Below are positions 35,585 through 44,866 of a stretch of DNA of 64,000 bases, piece by piece. Under the pieces are notes generated by a model that searched no databases, had not been told where the DNA came from, and saw only the letters and a list, made by a program, of their open reading frames with translations. The stretch is from Echinicola salinicaeni (GTDB lineage Bacteria > Bacteroidota > Bacteroidia > Cytophagales > Cyclobacteriaceae), in NCBI RefSeq assembly GCF_014280965.1, contig NZ_JACODZ010000008.1, positions 62,001 through 126,000 on the forward strand, written 5' to 3'. The stretch's first letter is position 1, and each line of letters starts with the position of its first letter. A program made the position numbers and the translations under genes.

Positions 35585-36970
35585 ATGAATATAGAAAACT
35601 TTAATAGCTTTAATTTCAACGAAGCATTACAAGAAGGTTTAGACGCAATGGGCTTCAATAAGCCTACACCAATACAGCAACAAGCTATACCGGAAATCCT
35701 TTCGGGCAGTGATTTAATTGCATGTGCCCAGACAGGGACAGGAAAAACTGCCGCTTTTATTTTACCTGTACTGAATAAAATAGCTGAAAGCGGAGGTGGA
35801 AAATTAGACACATTGATTTTGGCACCAACCAGGGAATTGGCGATCCAAATAGATCAGCAAATTCAAGGACTTGCCTATTTTGTAGGTATCAGTTCAATTC
35901 CTATTTATGGTGGGGGAGATGGTTTAGCTTGGGAACAACAGAAAAAGGCCCTACAGCATGGAACAGAAATTATCGTGGCCACTCCTGGAAGGCTAATTGC
36001 ATTACTTGCCGGAGGGAAAGTGGATTTGTCCTCTCTCAAACATTTAGTGCTTGATGAAGCCGATAGGATGTTGGATATGGGATTTTCTGATGATTTGCTT
36101 AAAATCATCAACTACCTTCCCAAAGACAAGCAGACAGTCCTTTTTTCTGCTACCATGCCTCCCAAAATCAGGCAGTTCAGCAAAAAAATCCTAAATGACG
36201 CCAAAGAAATCAATATAGCCATTAGTAAAACCGCAAAAGGTGTCAATCAAATGGGCTATATGTGTTATGATAGTCAAAAGGAAAAACTCCTTGAACACAT
36301 TCTTACTCAGAAAGCTTATGAGGCCGTGGTCATCTTTGCCTCTACAAAGGAAAAAGTAAAAAGTATTTACAAGGTTTTGCGCAAAAAGTTTGATGTAGAA
36401 TCCTTTCATTCTGACTTGGAGCAAGTAGAAAGGGAGAAGATCATGTCTAGGTTCAAAAACAAAACCTTGAAGATTTTGGTGGGTACTGATATTATTTCCA
36501 GGGGGATTGATGTGGAAGGTATAGAATTGGTCATCAACTTTGACACACCAGGTGATCCTGAAGATTATGTTCACAGGGTCGGCAGAACTGCCAGAGCAGA
36601 TAAGAAAGGTGAAGCGATCACCTTTGTCAATGATAAAGACTTATTTAAATTCCATAAGATCCAAAACCTTATTGGCATAGAAATACCAAGGTTGGATTTA
36701 CCTGAAGGTTATGAAAACGGTCCTGAATATAAGGAGACCAAGCCAAAGGGAAATAAAAGTCGGAATGGCAATAGTAATCCAAAAAGTAAATTTAAAAAGA
36801 GACAGAATAGATCAGGTGCTAAACACCACTCTAAAAATGATCCCTCAAAATCTAACCATAAAAAAAATGATAATTCTCCAAAAACTACTAATAATCATGT
36901 AGAATCCAATACGTCAAAAACAGGTAAATTTAGAGCCAGGACCAATGTTAAAAAAACTCAACAGGATTGA
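35585..36970 (+). CDS. rhlE: DEAD-box RNA helicase RhlE
   Basis: A 461-residue DEAD-box helicase. Motifs in order: Q motif (GFNKPTPIQQQAIP), AQTGTGKTAAF, PTRELAIQ, LVLDEADRMLDMGF, SAT, STKEKVKS, and HRVGRTARADK. After about residue 375 comes a disordered tail rich in Lys, Asn and Ser (KKRQNRSGAKHHSKND), typical of RhlE. It probably works in ribosome assembly or RNA turnover, perhaps at low temperature given the long leader. Terminator 78 bp downstream. Confidence 0.94.
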   Translation: MNIENFNSFNFNEALQEGLDAMGFNKPTPIQQQAIPEILSGSDLIACAQTGTGKTAAFILPVLNKIAESGGGKLDTLILAPTRELAIQIDQQIQGLAYFVGISSIPIYGGGDGLAWEQQKKALQHGTEIIVATPGRLIALLAGGKVDLSSLKHLVLDEADRMLDMGFSDDLLKIINYLPKDKQTVLFSATMPPKIRQFSKKILNDAKEINIAISKTAKGVNQMGYMCYDSQKEKLLEHILTQKAYEAVVIFASTKEKVKSIYKVLRKKFDVESFHSDLEQVEREKIMSRFKNKTLKILVGTDIISRGIDVEGIELVINFDTPGDPEDYVHRVGRTARADKKGEAITFVNDKDLFKFHKIQNLIGIEIPRLDLPEGYENGPEYKETKPKGNKSRNGNSNPKSKFKKRQNRSGAKHHSKNDPSKSNHKKNDNSPKTTNNHVESNTSKTGKFRARTNVKKTQQD

Positions 36971-37790
36971 TATATTTTTTTATAATATAAAATATTTATA
37001 GTATAAAATCTATATTTATAACACTCTATCAAAATTATTAGTTAGCTAGCCCAAAAATAATTTGGGCTTTTTTCATTTTGAAACTGACCGAATTTCAAAA
37101 CAATTTTTAACAATTTCTGGTATTAGCTACTTAATAATTTAATTAGTATTGAGATTTATATCCATCAAATCGGGAATAAAAAAAATCAATATTCCATCAT
37201 ACTAAAATTATATTTACTTGTACACATTCAGAAGAGCTAAGTACAAATGATCCGTTTTTCATTTATATGTTTTTCCATTGCATTTCCCAAATTAGGCAGT
37301 TGATACCTTTTAGGTAATATTTTAATTTTCAGTAATCAATTGACTATCCAATGTCTATGTAGAAAGAGTCTTGGATTGGAATTAAATTATGATTTGTACA
37401 AAATATATTTACAGCTGTAGAAAATTAATAATACAGAATAGCAAATGAGAATTTCATCATTTCAAATTAGTAAACAAAATCTACCAGTTAGAATGTTTTT
37501 CAAATTAAATACTTAGTAACAGAATTTAATTTCTTATTAATATATTATCACAACATATAATTTGACTTTTAGAAATTAATACATACCTTTAAATAAATCG
37601 TGGATGCAATAACACACCTAATTATTTCACCAAGTTTAGGTCAACGAGATCACGATGGTAACTGGTTTAACGGTACTTTCATTTTTAATTAGTCCCTATT
37701 CCAGTTAATATATTAACTAAGTTTTGATAGCTGAATTTTGAACAATATTGACTATTGTTCAAGTGCTTTTTATTGTTGAATCTTTTAGAT
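36971..37790. other. 820-bp AT-rich region ahead of the injection system
   Basis: Between rhlE and the eCIS cap gene. The first part holds the rhlE terminator. The remaining ~700 bp are very AT-rich and carry no convincing gene, since only short frames without family features are seen. No exact TAnnTTTG box was found, only near matches such as TACCTTTA (around 37585) and TAAGTTTT (around 37718). It should include the eCIS promoter and may carry regulatory sites or a small RNA. Confidence 0.5.
37048..37074 (+). terminator. Terminator of rhlE
   Basis: An 8-bp stem, AGCCCAAA with TTTGGGCT, loop AATAA, followed by TTTTT. Confidence 0.88.
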
Positions 37791-38384
37791 ATGATTTTTG
37801 AGATATTAAAAATCCTTACTGGGGAAGTAAACGAATATTTTAAGCAATTGGAGATGGATGATTCATCTCTCATCCTCGATAATGTAGCCTTGATCGATTC
37901 CCAATCTGATAGTGCTGAGGCGTTAAAGGACAAGACTATATTATCTCTTATTAACCTTAGGGAAGAAGTTACTTTAAAAAACTTTCCCAATAATTTAAAC
38001 GACGGCAATATTGTCAGCTATAAAAACCCAAAGGTAAATATTAACCTATTTTTGATCTTTTGTGCCAACAGAACCCAATACAACAAATCCCTAAAGGATT
38101 TATCAAGGATCCTTGAATTCTTCCAATCAAAAAAAGTATTCACACAATCCAATACCAGTTATGACAGGGACTTGGATGAAATGAGCGCTGTGAGGAATTT
38201 TAGATTTACCTTAGAACTATTCACACCTACTTTCGAAGAGTTGAATTATATCTGGGGCACTTTGGGTGGAAGGCAATATCCATCTGTCTTTTACCGCATG
38301 AACTTAATAGAGATCGAAAGGGATATTGTGAACGCAGAGCAGTCTGTTATTACTGAAATTCACAGAAATTATAAACAGCAATAA
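37791..38384 (+). CDS. eCIS terminal cap protein (Pvc16/DUF4255 family)
   Basis: A 197-residue DUF4255 protein, the Afp16/Pvc16 family that caps the distal end of the tube and sheath. The start at 37791 is chosen because it gives the family N-terminus (MIFEILKILTGEVNEYF). Typical segments follow: ILSLINLREEV, KNPKVNINLFLIFCANRTQY, a DEMSAVRNFRFTLELFTPTFEELNYIW region, and LGGRQYPSVFYRMNLIEIE. Length is usual. It is the first gene of the eCIS locus, 4 bp before the next gene. Confidence 0.93.
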   Translation: MIFEILKILTGEVNEYFKQLEMDDSSLILDNVALIDSQSDSAEALKDKTILSLINLREEVTLKNFPNNLNDGNIVSYKNPKVNINLFLIFCANRTQYNKSLKDLSRILEFFQSKKVFTQSNTSYDRDLDEMSAVRNFRFTLELFTPTFEELNYIWGTLGGRQYPSVFYRMNLIEIERDIVNAEQSVITEIHRNYKQQ

Positions 38385-38388
38385 AGGT

Positions 38389-39243
38389 ATGAAAGTGTCA
38401 ACTGTCTTTAAGCCGCTTTTTAAGATCACTATACATCATAATTATTTTTTAAATGATGGTGATGAGGATTTTGTTGATATGGAAGACGACAAAAAGCAGG
38501 CACAATTAAAAACTTTCAACTGGGATTCTTTTCTAAAAATAGAAGCCAATCATGCTACTTCAAAATTGCTTTTTGGACATAATATCGTGGTCAAAACCTT
38601 CCCTGACCACTTAGTTTTGGCTTTAAAGGTTAAGCCTGAGGATGATAAAATACCCTTCATTGAATTTGATAAGGATGAAGAATTGGTTTTTGAACTTAAG
38701 GTCAAAGATCCATTCTTCTGGAATTACACCAATTTACCTTATTCAGGAGAGGAGCTTTTATACTTTTCAAACAAAGCACCCTTACTTCCTAATCCAAATA
38801 ATTTTAAGTCGATTCCTAAATCTCAACAAAAAAAACTGATCAACTCCGATTATCTATTTGATTCAGCTAATAAAATGGAATTGTTGAAACAAACTGGAAT
38901 AGGAGAAAGTGAAGCGATTGGAATCATTAGGCTACATATGCAATCCAATAATACAGCGGATAGCCTCATTCAACAGAATGGAAAACTTAAAAATCAATTG
39001 CCTCACTTCAAAATCCATTTCGACAATCAGAAAACCATATGGAAATATATCCACCATAAAGGTGCTTTTGTAATAGAAACAAAGGATGTAAAACCCTTGA
39101 CCCAATATGGATTTATACAGCTGGACAGTCCTTCTGACTTCAAGGGTCCGGTACCGGATATGGAGGATTATAAATTCCCGAATCCCAATCCATTACATAT
39201 TAAATCAATCGGAAATAAACTTTATTCAGAAATATTCATTTAA
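38389..39243 (+). CDS. eCIS protein of unknown family, cap-adaptor candidate
   Basis: A 284-residue soluble protein with no recognised family. It is beta-rich in the first 120 residues (FKPLFKITIHHNYFLNDG; HNIVVKTFPDHLVLALKV) and ends in an extended tail. It is wedged between the cap and sheath genes (4 and 12 bp gaps), so it is certainly part of the system. In the related AlgoCIS of Algoriphagus, a cap adaptor joins tube and sheath ends to the cap. Position makes this the best candidate for that part, but no sequence comparison was possible. Confidence 0.6.
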   Translation: MKVSTVFKPLFKITIHHNYFLNDGDEDFVDMEDDKKQAQLKTFNWDSFLKIEANHATSKLLFGHNIVVKTFPDHLVLALKVKPEDDKIPFIEFDKDEELVFELKVKDPFFWNYTNLPYSGEELLYFSNKAPLLPNPNNFKSIPKSQQKKLINSDYLFDSANKMELLKQTGIGESEAIGIIRLHMQSNNTADSLIQQNGKLKNQLPHFKIHFDNQKTIWKYIHHKGAFVIETKDVKPLTQYGFIQLDSPSDFKGPVPDMEDYKFPNPNPLHIKSIGNKLYSEIFI

Positions 39244-39255
39244 ACCTTTTTATCC

Positions 39256-41223
39256 ATGGCAACAACAATAAAAACACCAGGTGTCTACATTGAGGAAATC
39301 ACCAAATTTCCACCTTCTGTAGCACAAGTTGAAACTGCAATCCCTGCTTTTTTAGGCTACACTTCACAGGCAAAGGATGGAGATAAAGAACTCCCACCAA
39401 ATGAGCCTGTAAAAATCTCCTCGGTACTGGAGTTTACAGAGTACTTTGGTGGTGCTCCTGAAGTAGAAGTTACCACATTGGAAATCAATGCACAAAATCA
39501 AGTAACAGAAGTTGATCTTACAGAAAAATACTATTTGTATGAGTGTATAAGGATGTTCTATGCCAATGGTGGTGGAGATTGTTATGTGATTTCGGTTGGG
39601 AAATACGGTGATACCATCCAAAACGGTACTGCAGATGGTTCAACGCCCGGATTTTTGGCTGGTCTTTCTAAGGTTAAAAAAATAGACCGACCTACTTTAC
39701 TCGTTGTTCCTGATGCTCCACTGATGAGCCAAAACAACATCAATTCACTTTATGCAGCCATGCTGGGTCAATGTAATGACTTGCAAGACCGTTTTTGTAT
39801 TTTTGACTTGAAGGAACTAGGCGTGGATTATGATGATGCTGTTGAAAATTTCAGAAATGGCATTGGTATGAATTACCTGAAATATGGTGCAGCATATTCA
39901 CCTTGGCTAAAAGCCAATCTACCCAGAGTAGTCAAATACAAGGACATCAAAGGTAAAATAACCCAAAACGGTCCAACAGTGGATTTGGCAGATCTAATAG
40001 CAGATGCTGATGCCAAAGACTTAGCCAATAGACTTGATAATCTTGTCGATGATCAAAATACGATTAATGGCGCTTTGGATACATTAAAAGGTACCCATCC
40101 TTCATACCAAGCAAAATTCGAAGCCTTGCTCAACACCCTGAGAAACACACCTACTAAGGCCAATCTAGAAGCATTAATCAATTACTATACGGAAAGTATG
40201 GATTTGGTCAGGGATATTATCGACCTAGGAGGGGCAGCTGTAAGCTTAGAGGATAAAAGCGCACCGGCGGGAGATTTAAAATTCCTTTTTGATTTTCTGG
40301 CTTCTAAACTAGGTACAGCCTTAGATGCTGCGGAAAATGAAATAGCAAAAATTGCTCTTGACTCAAGTTCATTATCCTCTGCTTTGTCCTTAACGGCTTC
40401 TACCACAGGGCTAGACTATACTACAAGTACATCCTCAAATGTATATTTTGGCACAGGAACAACCAATACTGAAAAGATCCAGCCCCATATCAGTGCGATC
40501 AACAAATTATGGAGCAGTATCAAATCTTCGCTTGACCTAATTTCAAGCTCTGCAGAAAGCTTTACTGCTACAGTAGAGACATCAGCAGTAGATGCCATTC
40601 CAGCTCTGAAAAGCATTTACCAACGAATCGCCAATGAATATCTGACCCTTCCACCAAGTGCTACCATGGCCGGTGTATATGCCCGGGTTGACTCCAACAG
40701 GGGTGTATGGAAGGCTCCTGCCAATGTTTCCTTGAACAATGTAATTGGCGTAACCGAGCTTATCGATAATAAAGAACAAGAAAACCTAAATGTAGATGCT
40801 GTTGCGGGCAAGTCCATCAATATTATCAGGCCATTTACGGGCAAAGGAATCATGGTATGGGGAGCAAGGACACTTGCTGGAAATGATAATGAATGGCGAT
40901 ATGTTCCAGTAAGGAGATTTTTCAATATGGCAGAGGAATCCATCAAAAAGGCTACAGAACAGTTTGTATTTGAACCTAATGATGGCAATACTTGGGTAAG
41001 GGTCAGAGCAATGATCGAAAACTTCCTAACCCTACAATGGAGGGCAGGAGCGCTCGCAGGTGCAAAGCCAGAACATGCTTTTTATGTTAGAGTGGGACTT
41101 GGTCAAACCATGACTTCACAAGATATTTTAGCTGGAAAAATGAATGTAGAAATTGGTATGGCAGTAGTCAGACCTGCAGAATTCATCGTGCTGAAATTCT
41201 CCCACAAAATGCAGGAATCATAG
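39256..41223 (+). CDS. eCIS sheath protein with large insertion
   Basis: A 655-residue contractile tail sheath (Pvc2/T4 gp18-like). The N-terminus is TIKTPGVYIEEITKFPPSV, and the C-terminal core is RPFTGKGIMVWGARTL followed by RRFFNMAEESIKKATEQFVFEPND, the classic sheath C-domain. Residues about 253-447 are an extra helical and Ser/Thr-rich insertion. The canonical sequence resumes at PSATMAGVYARVDSNRGVWK. Compact sheaths are about 350-480 residues, so the insertion likely forms a domain on the outer surface. Only one sheath gene is present, whereas AFP and PVC have three. A 114-bp gap separates it from the tube gene. Confidence 0.95.
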   Translation: MATTIKTPGVYIEEITKFPPSVAQVETAIPAFLGYTSQAKDGDKELPPNEPVKISSVLEFTEYFGGAPEVEVTTLEINAQNQVTEVDLTEKYYLYECIRMFYANGGGDCYVISVGKYGDTIQNGTADGSTPGFLAGLSKVKKIDRPTLLVVPDAPLMSQNNINSLYAAMLGQCNDLQDRFCIFDLKELGVDYDDAVENFRNGIGMNYLKYGAAYSPWLKANLPRVVKYKDIKGKITQNGPTVDLADLIADADAKDLANRLDNLVDDQNTINGALDTLKGTHPSYQAKFEALLNTLRNTPTKANLEALINYYTESMDLVRDIIDLGGAAVSLEDKSAPAGDLKFLFDFLASKLGTALDAAENEIAKIALDSSSLSSALSLTASTTGLDYTTSTSSNVYFGTGTTNTEKIQPHISAINKLWSSIKSSLDLISSSAESFTATVETSAVDAIPALKSIYQRIANEYLTLPPSATMAGVYARVDSNRGVWKAPANVSLNNVIGVTELIDNKEQENLNVDAVAGKSINIIRPFTGKGIMVWGARTLAGNDNEWRYVPVRRFFNMAEESIKKATEQFVFEPNDGNTWVRVRAMIENFLTLQWRAGALAGAKPEHAFYVRVGLGQTMTSQDILAGKMNVEIGMAVVRPAEFIVLKFSHKMQES

Positions 41224-41337
41224 GAAGTAAAAGGTGAGAAGTATGAATTAGGAAGTGGGAAATACGATTTATCATTTTCCTATTTTACCAATGCTAATTT
41301 CCATTAACGCAATTTTTAATAACTAATTAACAATATC

Positions 41338-41766
41338 ATGAGCTATCCATTATCAAAGTTTCATTTCTCTGTTGAATGGGGAGGAACAAAAATTGGCTTT
41401 ACAGAAGTTTCCGGTCTAGATGTGGAAACAGAAATTATCGAATACAGACACGGTGCAAGCCCTGAATATAGCAAAATCAAAATGCCGGGCATGCAAAAAT
41501 TCTCCAATATTACCTTAAAAAGGGGCACCTTCAAAAGTGATAACGAGTATTTCGAATGGTATAATACCATCAATCTCAATAAAGTCGACAGAAGGGATAT
41601 CACCATAAGTTTACTTAATGAAGAGCATGAACCCGTTGTATCCTGGAAAGTAAAAAATGCTTGGCCACTGAAAGTACAAAGTACTGATCTCAAAGGCGAT
41701 GGTAATGAAGTGGCTATCGAATCAATGGAATTGGCCCATGAAGGTCTCACCATTCAAAATGAATAA
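41338..41766 (+). CDS. eCIS inner tube protein (gp19 family, Pvc1-like)
   Basis: A 142-residue tube protein of the T4 gp19/Hcp-like family. It has SKFHFSVEWGGTKIGFTEVSGLD at the N-terminus, KMPGMQKFSNITLKRGTF in the middle, and ISLLNEEHEPVVSWKVKNAWPLK near the end, all family-typical. It would stack as hexameric rings inside the sheath and hold cargo in its lumen. Gap of 5 bp to the tube-initiator gene. Confidence 0.95.
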   Translation: MSYPLSKFHFSVEWGGTKIGFTEVSGLDVETEIIEYRHGASPEYSKIKMPGMQKFSNITLKRGTFKSDNEYFEWYNTINLNKVDRRDITISLLNEEHEPVVSWKVKNAWPLKVQSTDLKGDGNEVAIESMELAHEGLTIQNE

Positions 41767-41771
41767 ACGCC

Positions 41772-42215
41772 ATGGCCACTTATTATCCGCCATCCAGCTT
41801 CCATTTTTTGGTGGAATTTACCGGATTAGATACGGGACAGGGAGATCATGAATTTCAGTCGGTTTCTGGTCTTTCAGTGGATATAGACACCGAAGAAATA
41901 GCTGAGGGTGGTGAAAACCGCTTCAAGCATAAGTTTCCTGTCAAAACCAAATATCCCAATCTGGTCCTTAAACGTGGTGTGCTAATGGATTCTAAATTGA
42001 TTTCCTGGTGCAGGGATGCTATAGAAGATTTTCAATTTAAGCCAATTGACTTGACAGTAAAACTCCTCAACGAGGAACATGAACCACTAATGACCTGGAA
42101 TGTGGTGCATGCCTATCCTGTAAAATGGAATATTGAAGATTTTAATGCCCAGGAAAGCAAAATGGCCATTGAATCCATAGAGCTATCCTATAATTACTTT
42201 AAAACGATAATCTGA
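41772..42215 (+). CDS. eCIS tube initiator (Pvc5-like)
   Basis: A 147-residue second gp19-family protein (FHFLVEFTGLDTGQGDHEFQSVSG; LVLKRGVLMDS; LLNEEHEPLMTWNVVHAYPVKW). The repeated NEEHEP motif shows common descent with the main tube protein. In AFP/PVC-type systems the second paralog forms the first ring on the spike. Its stop overlaps the next start (TGATG). Confidence 0.9.
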   Translation: MATYYPPSSFHFLVEFTGLDTGQGDHEFQSVSGLSVDIDTEEIAEGGENRFKHKFPVKTKYPNLVLKRGVLMDSKLISWCRDAIEDFQFKPIDLTVKLLNEEHEPLMTWNVVHAYPVKWNIEDFNAQESKMAIESIELSYNYFKTII

Positions 42216-42367
42216 TGCCAATAGAAATCAAAGAATTGCACATCAAAATAACTGTAGACGAAAGCGGCGGCGGATCTAAGTCCTCCCAAGGGGGGAACCA
42301 GCAAGATCTTGTTGCCAAATGCGTCGAACAGGTAATGGAAGTAATTAGAGAGCAAAAAGAAAGGTAA
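42215..42367 (+). CDS. DUF5908-like 50-residue eCIS protein (Pvc6-like)
   Basis: A 50-residue protein starting at the ATG within TGATG (42215) and ending at TAA. N-terminus MPIEIKELHIKITVDES, a Gly/Ser/Gln linker, then a helix (DLVAKCVEQVMEVIREQKER). MPIEIKELHIK is the DUF5908 signature seen between the tube-initiator and LysM genes in other eCIS loci. The role is not established; a small baseplate or chaperone-like part is likely. Confidence 0.85.
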   Translation: MPIEIKELHIKITVDESGGGSKSSQGGNQQDLVAKCVEQVMEVIREQKER

Positions 42368-42370
42368 GCT

Positions 42371-43057
42371 ATGAGTGAAGGTAAATTGGAAAAATTGAAA
42401 GTCGTAGCCTATAAGGACTCTAAATTTTCTGATGAAGTAGATAATGGGGAGTTTACTACACTACTCAATCCAGAAAAGTACAAGTTCCAATATAGGGTAG
42501 AACAGAATGAGGATCAGGCTGCAGGAACCAGCGCAGCCCCGATCCGGTTCAATAAAATCCTCCCTCAAACATTAGAACTTGATTTTCTGTTTGACCGAAC
42601 AGGTATAATTGCTGGCTATGAGGCGAGTGAAAATGGCGTCATTGACGATATAGAACATTTCAAAAAAGTGGTTTATGAATACAATGGCGAAAAACACAAG
42701 CCCAATTACCTAATGATCACATGGGGAAGCCTTTTGTTCAAAGGCTATCTCAAAGAAATGGATATTGAATACAAACTCTTCAGGCCAGATGGCACACCCA
42801 TTAGGGCAATGGCCACGACCAAAATCGGGGAGTTTGTAGAAGAAGACCTTCGTACTGCCCAAGAAAATAACCAATCTCCTGATCTAACCCATTACAGGAC
42901 AGTTAATGATGGAGATACACTTCCATTGATGACTTATAGGATTTACGGCGACTCCAAGTATTACCTAGAAGTTGCCAAAGCCAATAAGCTCACCAATTTC
43001 AGAAAGTTAAAGACCGGCACAGAATTATTTTTCCCACCGCTTCAAAAACAAAAATAA
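42371..43057 (+). CDS. eCIS LysM tube-initiator/baseplate protein (Pvc7-like)
   Basis: A 228-residue protein. The N-terminal domain (about 1-165) fits the CIS tube-protein family (TTLLNPEKYKFQYRV; LPQTLELDFLFDRTG; YLMITWGSLLFKGYLKEMDI). A LysM-like domain at about 176-224 includes TVNDGDTLPLMTYRIYGDSK and ends LKTGTELFFPP. It corresponds to Pvc7/T4 gp53-like proteins clamping the base of the tube and baseplate. Its stop is immediately followed by the spike start (43058). Confidence 0.94.
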   Translation: MSEGKLEKLKVVAYKDSKFSDEVDNGEFTTLLNPEKYKFQYRVEQNEDQAAGTSAAPIRFNKILPQTLELDFLFDRTGIIAGYEASENGVIDDIEHFKKVVYEYNGEKHKPNYLMITWGSLLFKGYLKEMDIEYKLFRPDGTPIRAMATTKIGEFVEEDLRTAQENNQSPDLTHYRTVNDGDTLPLMTYRIYGDSKYYLEVAKANKLTNFRKLKTGTELFFPPLQKQK

Positions 43058-44803
43058 ATGAACAATAGCGGAACCATAGCAACCAGCCAAAGTGTGGACA
43101 GGGTAACCCATAAAATTCTCATCGGGGGCGAGGAAATTCCGGGCACTTATCAAGTAAAAAGCATTCAAGTAAGTAAAGGCGTGAATAAGATCCCCACTGC
43201 GAGAATCGCTGTACTTGATGGTGATCCTTCGGAAAGAGATTTCAAGGTTAGCAATTCCGATCACTTTATTCCTGGAAAGGAAATAGAAATTACTGCTGGA
43301 TACCATTCTGATGAGGCTACCATCTTCAAAGGCATTATTATAAAGCAAAATATTAAAATCAGAAATAACCAATCATTATTGATGCTTGAAGCCAAAGACA
43401 AGGCCGTAAAAATGACGCTGCGCAGGAAAAGCAAGTACTATTACGAGCTGAGCGATGCTGATATCTTGGAAGAACTCATCAAAGCCCATGACCTTGAGGC
43501 AGATATTACTTCTACTTCAAGTGTTCACCCGGAAATGGTTCAATATGATATTACCGATTGGGATTTTATGATGCTTCGTATTCAGGCAAATGGACTGCTA
43601 TGTATGGTAGATGATGGAAAAATAAGCCTAAAAAAGCCGGACTTGAATGCTGCAGAGGTAGAAACCATCACATTCGGGGCGACTTTACTTGAATTCGACG
43701 CCGAAATGGATGCTCGTACACAAGTTCCTAAGGTTATTTCCCAAGCTTGGAATACCGCTGATCAGGAATTATTGGAAATAGAAGGAGCAGACCCCGCTTT
43801 GAGCACAAACGGAAATATCAGCTCAGAAGATTTAGCAGCATTACTGGATCAAGATGATGTCGTCATGCGCCACGGTGGGAATAAAAAGGAAGGAGATCTA
43901 AAGGAATGGGCCAATGCCAAATGGACCTTCCAACAATTAGCCAAATCAAGAGGAAGGATGAAATTCCAAGGCATCCCAAATGTAAAACCAGGCACCAACC
44001 TATTGCTCGAAGGAGTAGGGGAGCGCTTTAACGGTAAAGTCTACGTAACAGCAGTCAACCATCAAATAACAGAAGGAAACTGGACCATAGACGCACAATA
44101 CGGAATGGATCCTGAGTGGTTTGCAGAAACAATGTCCAATATCTCCATGCCACCGGCAGCAGGACTAAATGCCGGAATAAGTGGACTTCACGTGGGCTTG
44201 GTTACTGATTTAGAAGATCCTGAAGGTGAAGAGCGAATCAAAGTAAAAATCCCAATTATTAACAGCGAAGAAGAAGGGATTTGGTGCAGACAAGCTTTCC
44301 CTGATGCTGGAAATAACAGAGGTTTTACTTTCAGGCCTGAACCTGAGGATGAGGTGATAGTAGGCTTTATCAATGAAGACCCAAATGATGCTGTTGTTTT
44401 AGGCATGTTGCACAGTAGTGCTAATCCAAACCCAATAACAGCTTCTAATGATAATCATGAAAAAGGCATACAAACGAGATCAGGCATTAAGATCCATTTT
44501 GATGATGATAAAACCATCGTCATGATTGAAACACCGGCAGGTAACAAATTAGAGCTCAATGATGACGATGGCAGCATTACAGTCGAAGACCAAAATGGTA
44601 ATAAGACGCTAATAGATAGTGACGGAATCAGTGTGGAATCTGCCAAGGATTTTAATCTCAAAACCACCGGAGACATCAATATGGAAGGCACTAATGTAAA
44701 TATTAAGGCCAGTGCCCAATTTAAAGCGGAAGGTTCTGCGGGAGCTGAGCTAAGTACTAGTGCTGTCGCAGTTCTGAAAGGTTCATTGGTGCAAATCAAT
44801 TGA
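43058..44803 (+). CDS. eCIS spike protein (VgrG/gp27-gp5-like, Pvc8)
   Basis: A 581-residue spike. The gp27-like ring domain covers about residues 1-370. The gp5-like OB fold is at about 378-461 (GLVTDLEDPEGEERIKVKIP; FPDAGNNRGFTFRPEPEDEV). The C-terminal beta-helix (KIHFDDDKTIVMIETPAGNK; INMEGTNVNIKASAQFKAEG) forms the needle and ends at residue 581 with no extension domain. It would sit at the centre of the baseplate with the PAAR protein on its tip. Confidence 0.95.
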   Translation: MNNSGTIATSQSVDRVTHKILIGGEEIPGTYQVKSIQVSKGVNKIPTARIAVLDGDPSERDFKVSNSDHFIPGKEIEITAGYHSDEATIFKGIIIKQNIKIRNNQSLLMLEAKDKAVKMTLRRKSKYYYELSDADILEELIKAHDLEADITSTSSVHPEMVQYDITDWDFMMLRIQANGLLCMVDDGKISLKKPDLNAAEVETITFGATLLEFDAEMDARTQVPKVISQAWNTADQELLEIEGADPALSTNGNISSEDLAALLDQDDVVMRHGGNKKEGDLKEWANAKWTFQQLAKSRGRMKFQGIPNVKPGTNLLLEGVGERFNGKVYVTAVNHQITEGNWTIDAQYGMDPEWFAETMSNISMPPAAGLNAGISGLHVGLVTDLEDPEGEERIKVKIPIINSEEEGIWCRQAFPDAGNNRGFTFRPEPEDEVIVGFINEDPNDAVVLGMLHSSANPNPITASNDNHEKGIQTRSGIKIHFDDDKTIVMIETPAGNKLELNDDDGSITVEDQNGNKTLIDSDGISVESAKDFNLKTTGDINMEGTNVNIKASAQFKAEGSAGAELSTSAVAVLKGSLVQIN

Positions 44804-44866
44804 CAAAGCCTAATTAGCTAATAGTGATTATAAAAATATAAAGTCTTAAACCTAACATCTATTATA

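Noticed and set aside
37653-37706. Tiny frame of 17 codons ahead of the eCIS cap gene
   Set aside because: Too short, without a start context or conserved features; kept as part of the leader.
41224-41337. Hairpin or promoter between sheath and tube genes
   Set aside because: TAGGAA/TTCCTA and GGGAAAT/ATTTTCC pairings are short with long loops, and no -7 box was found.
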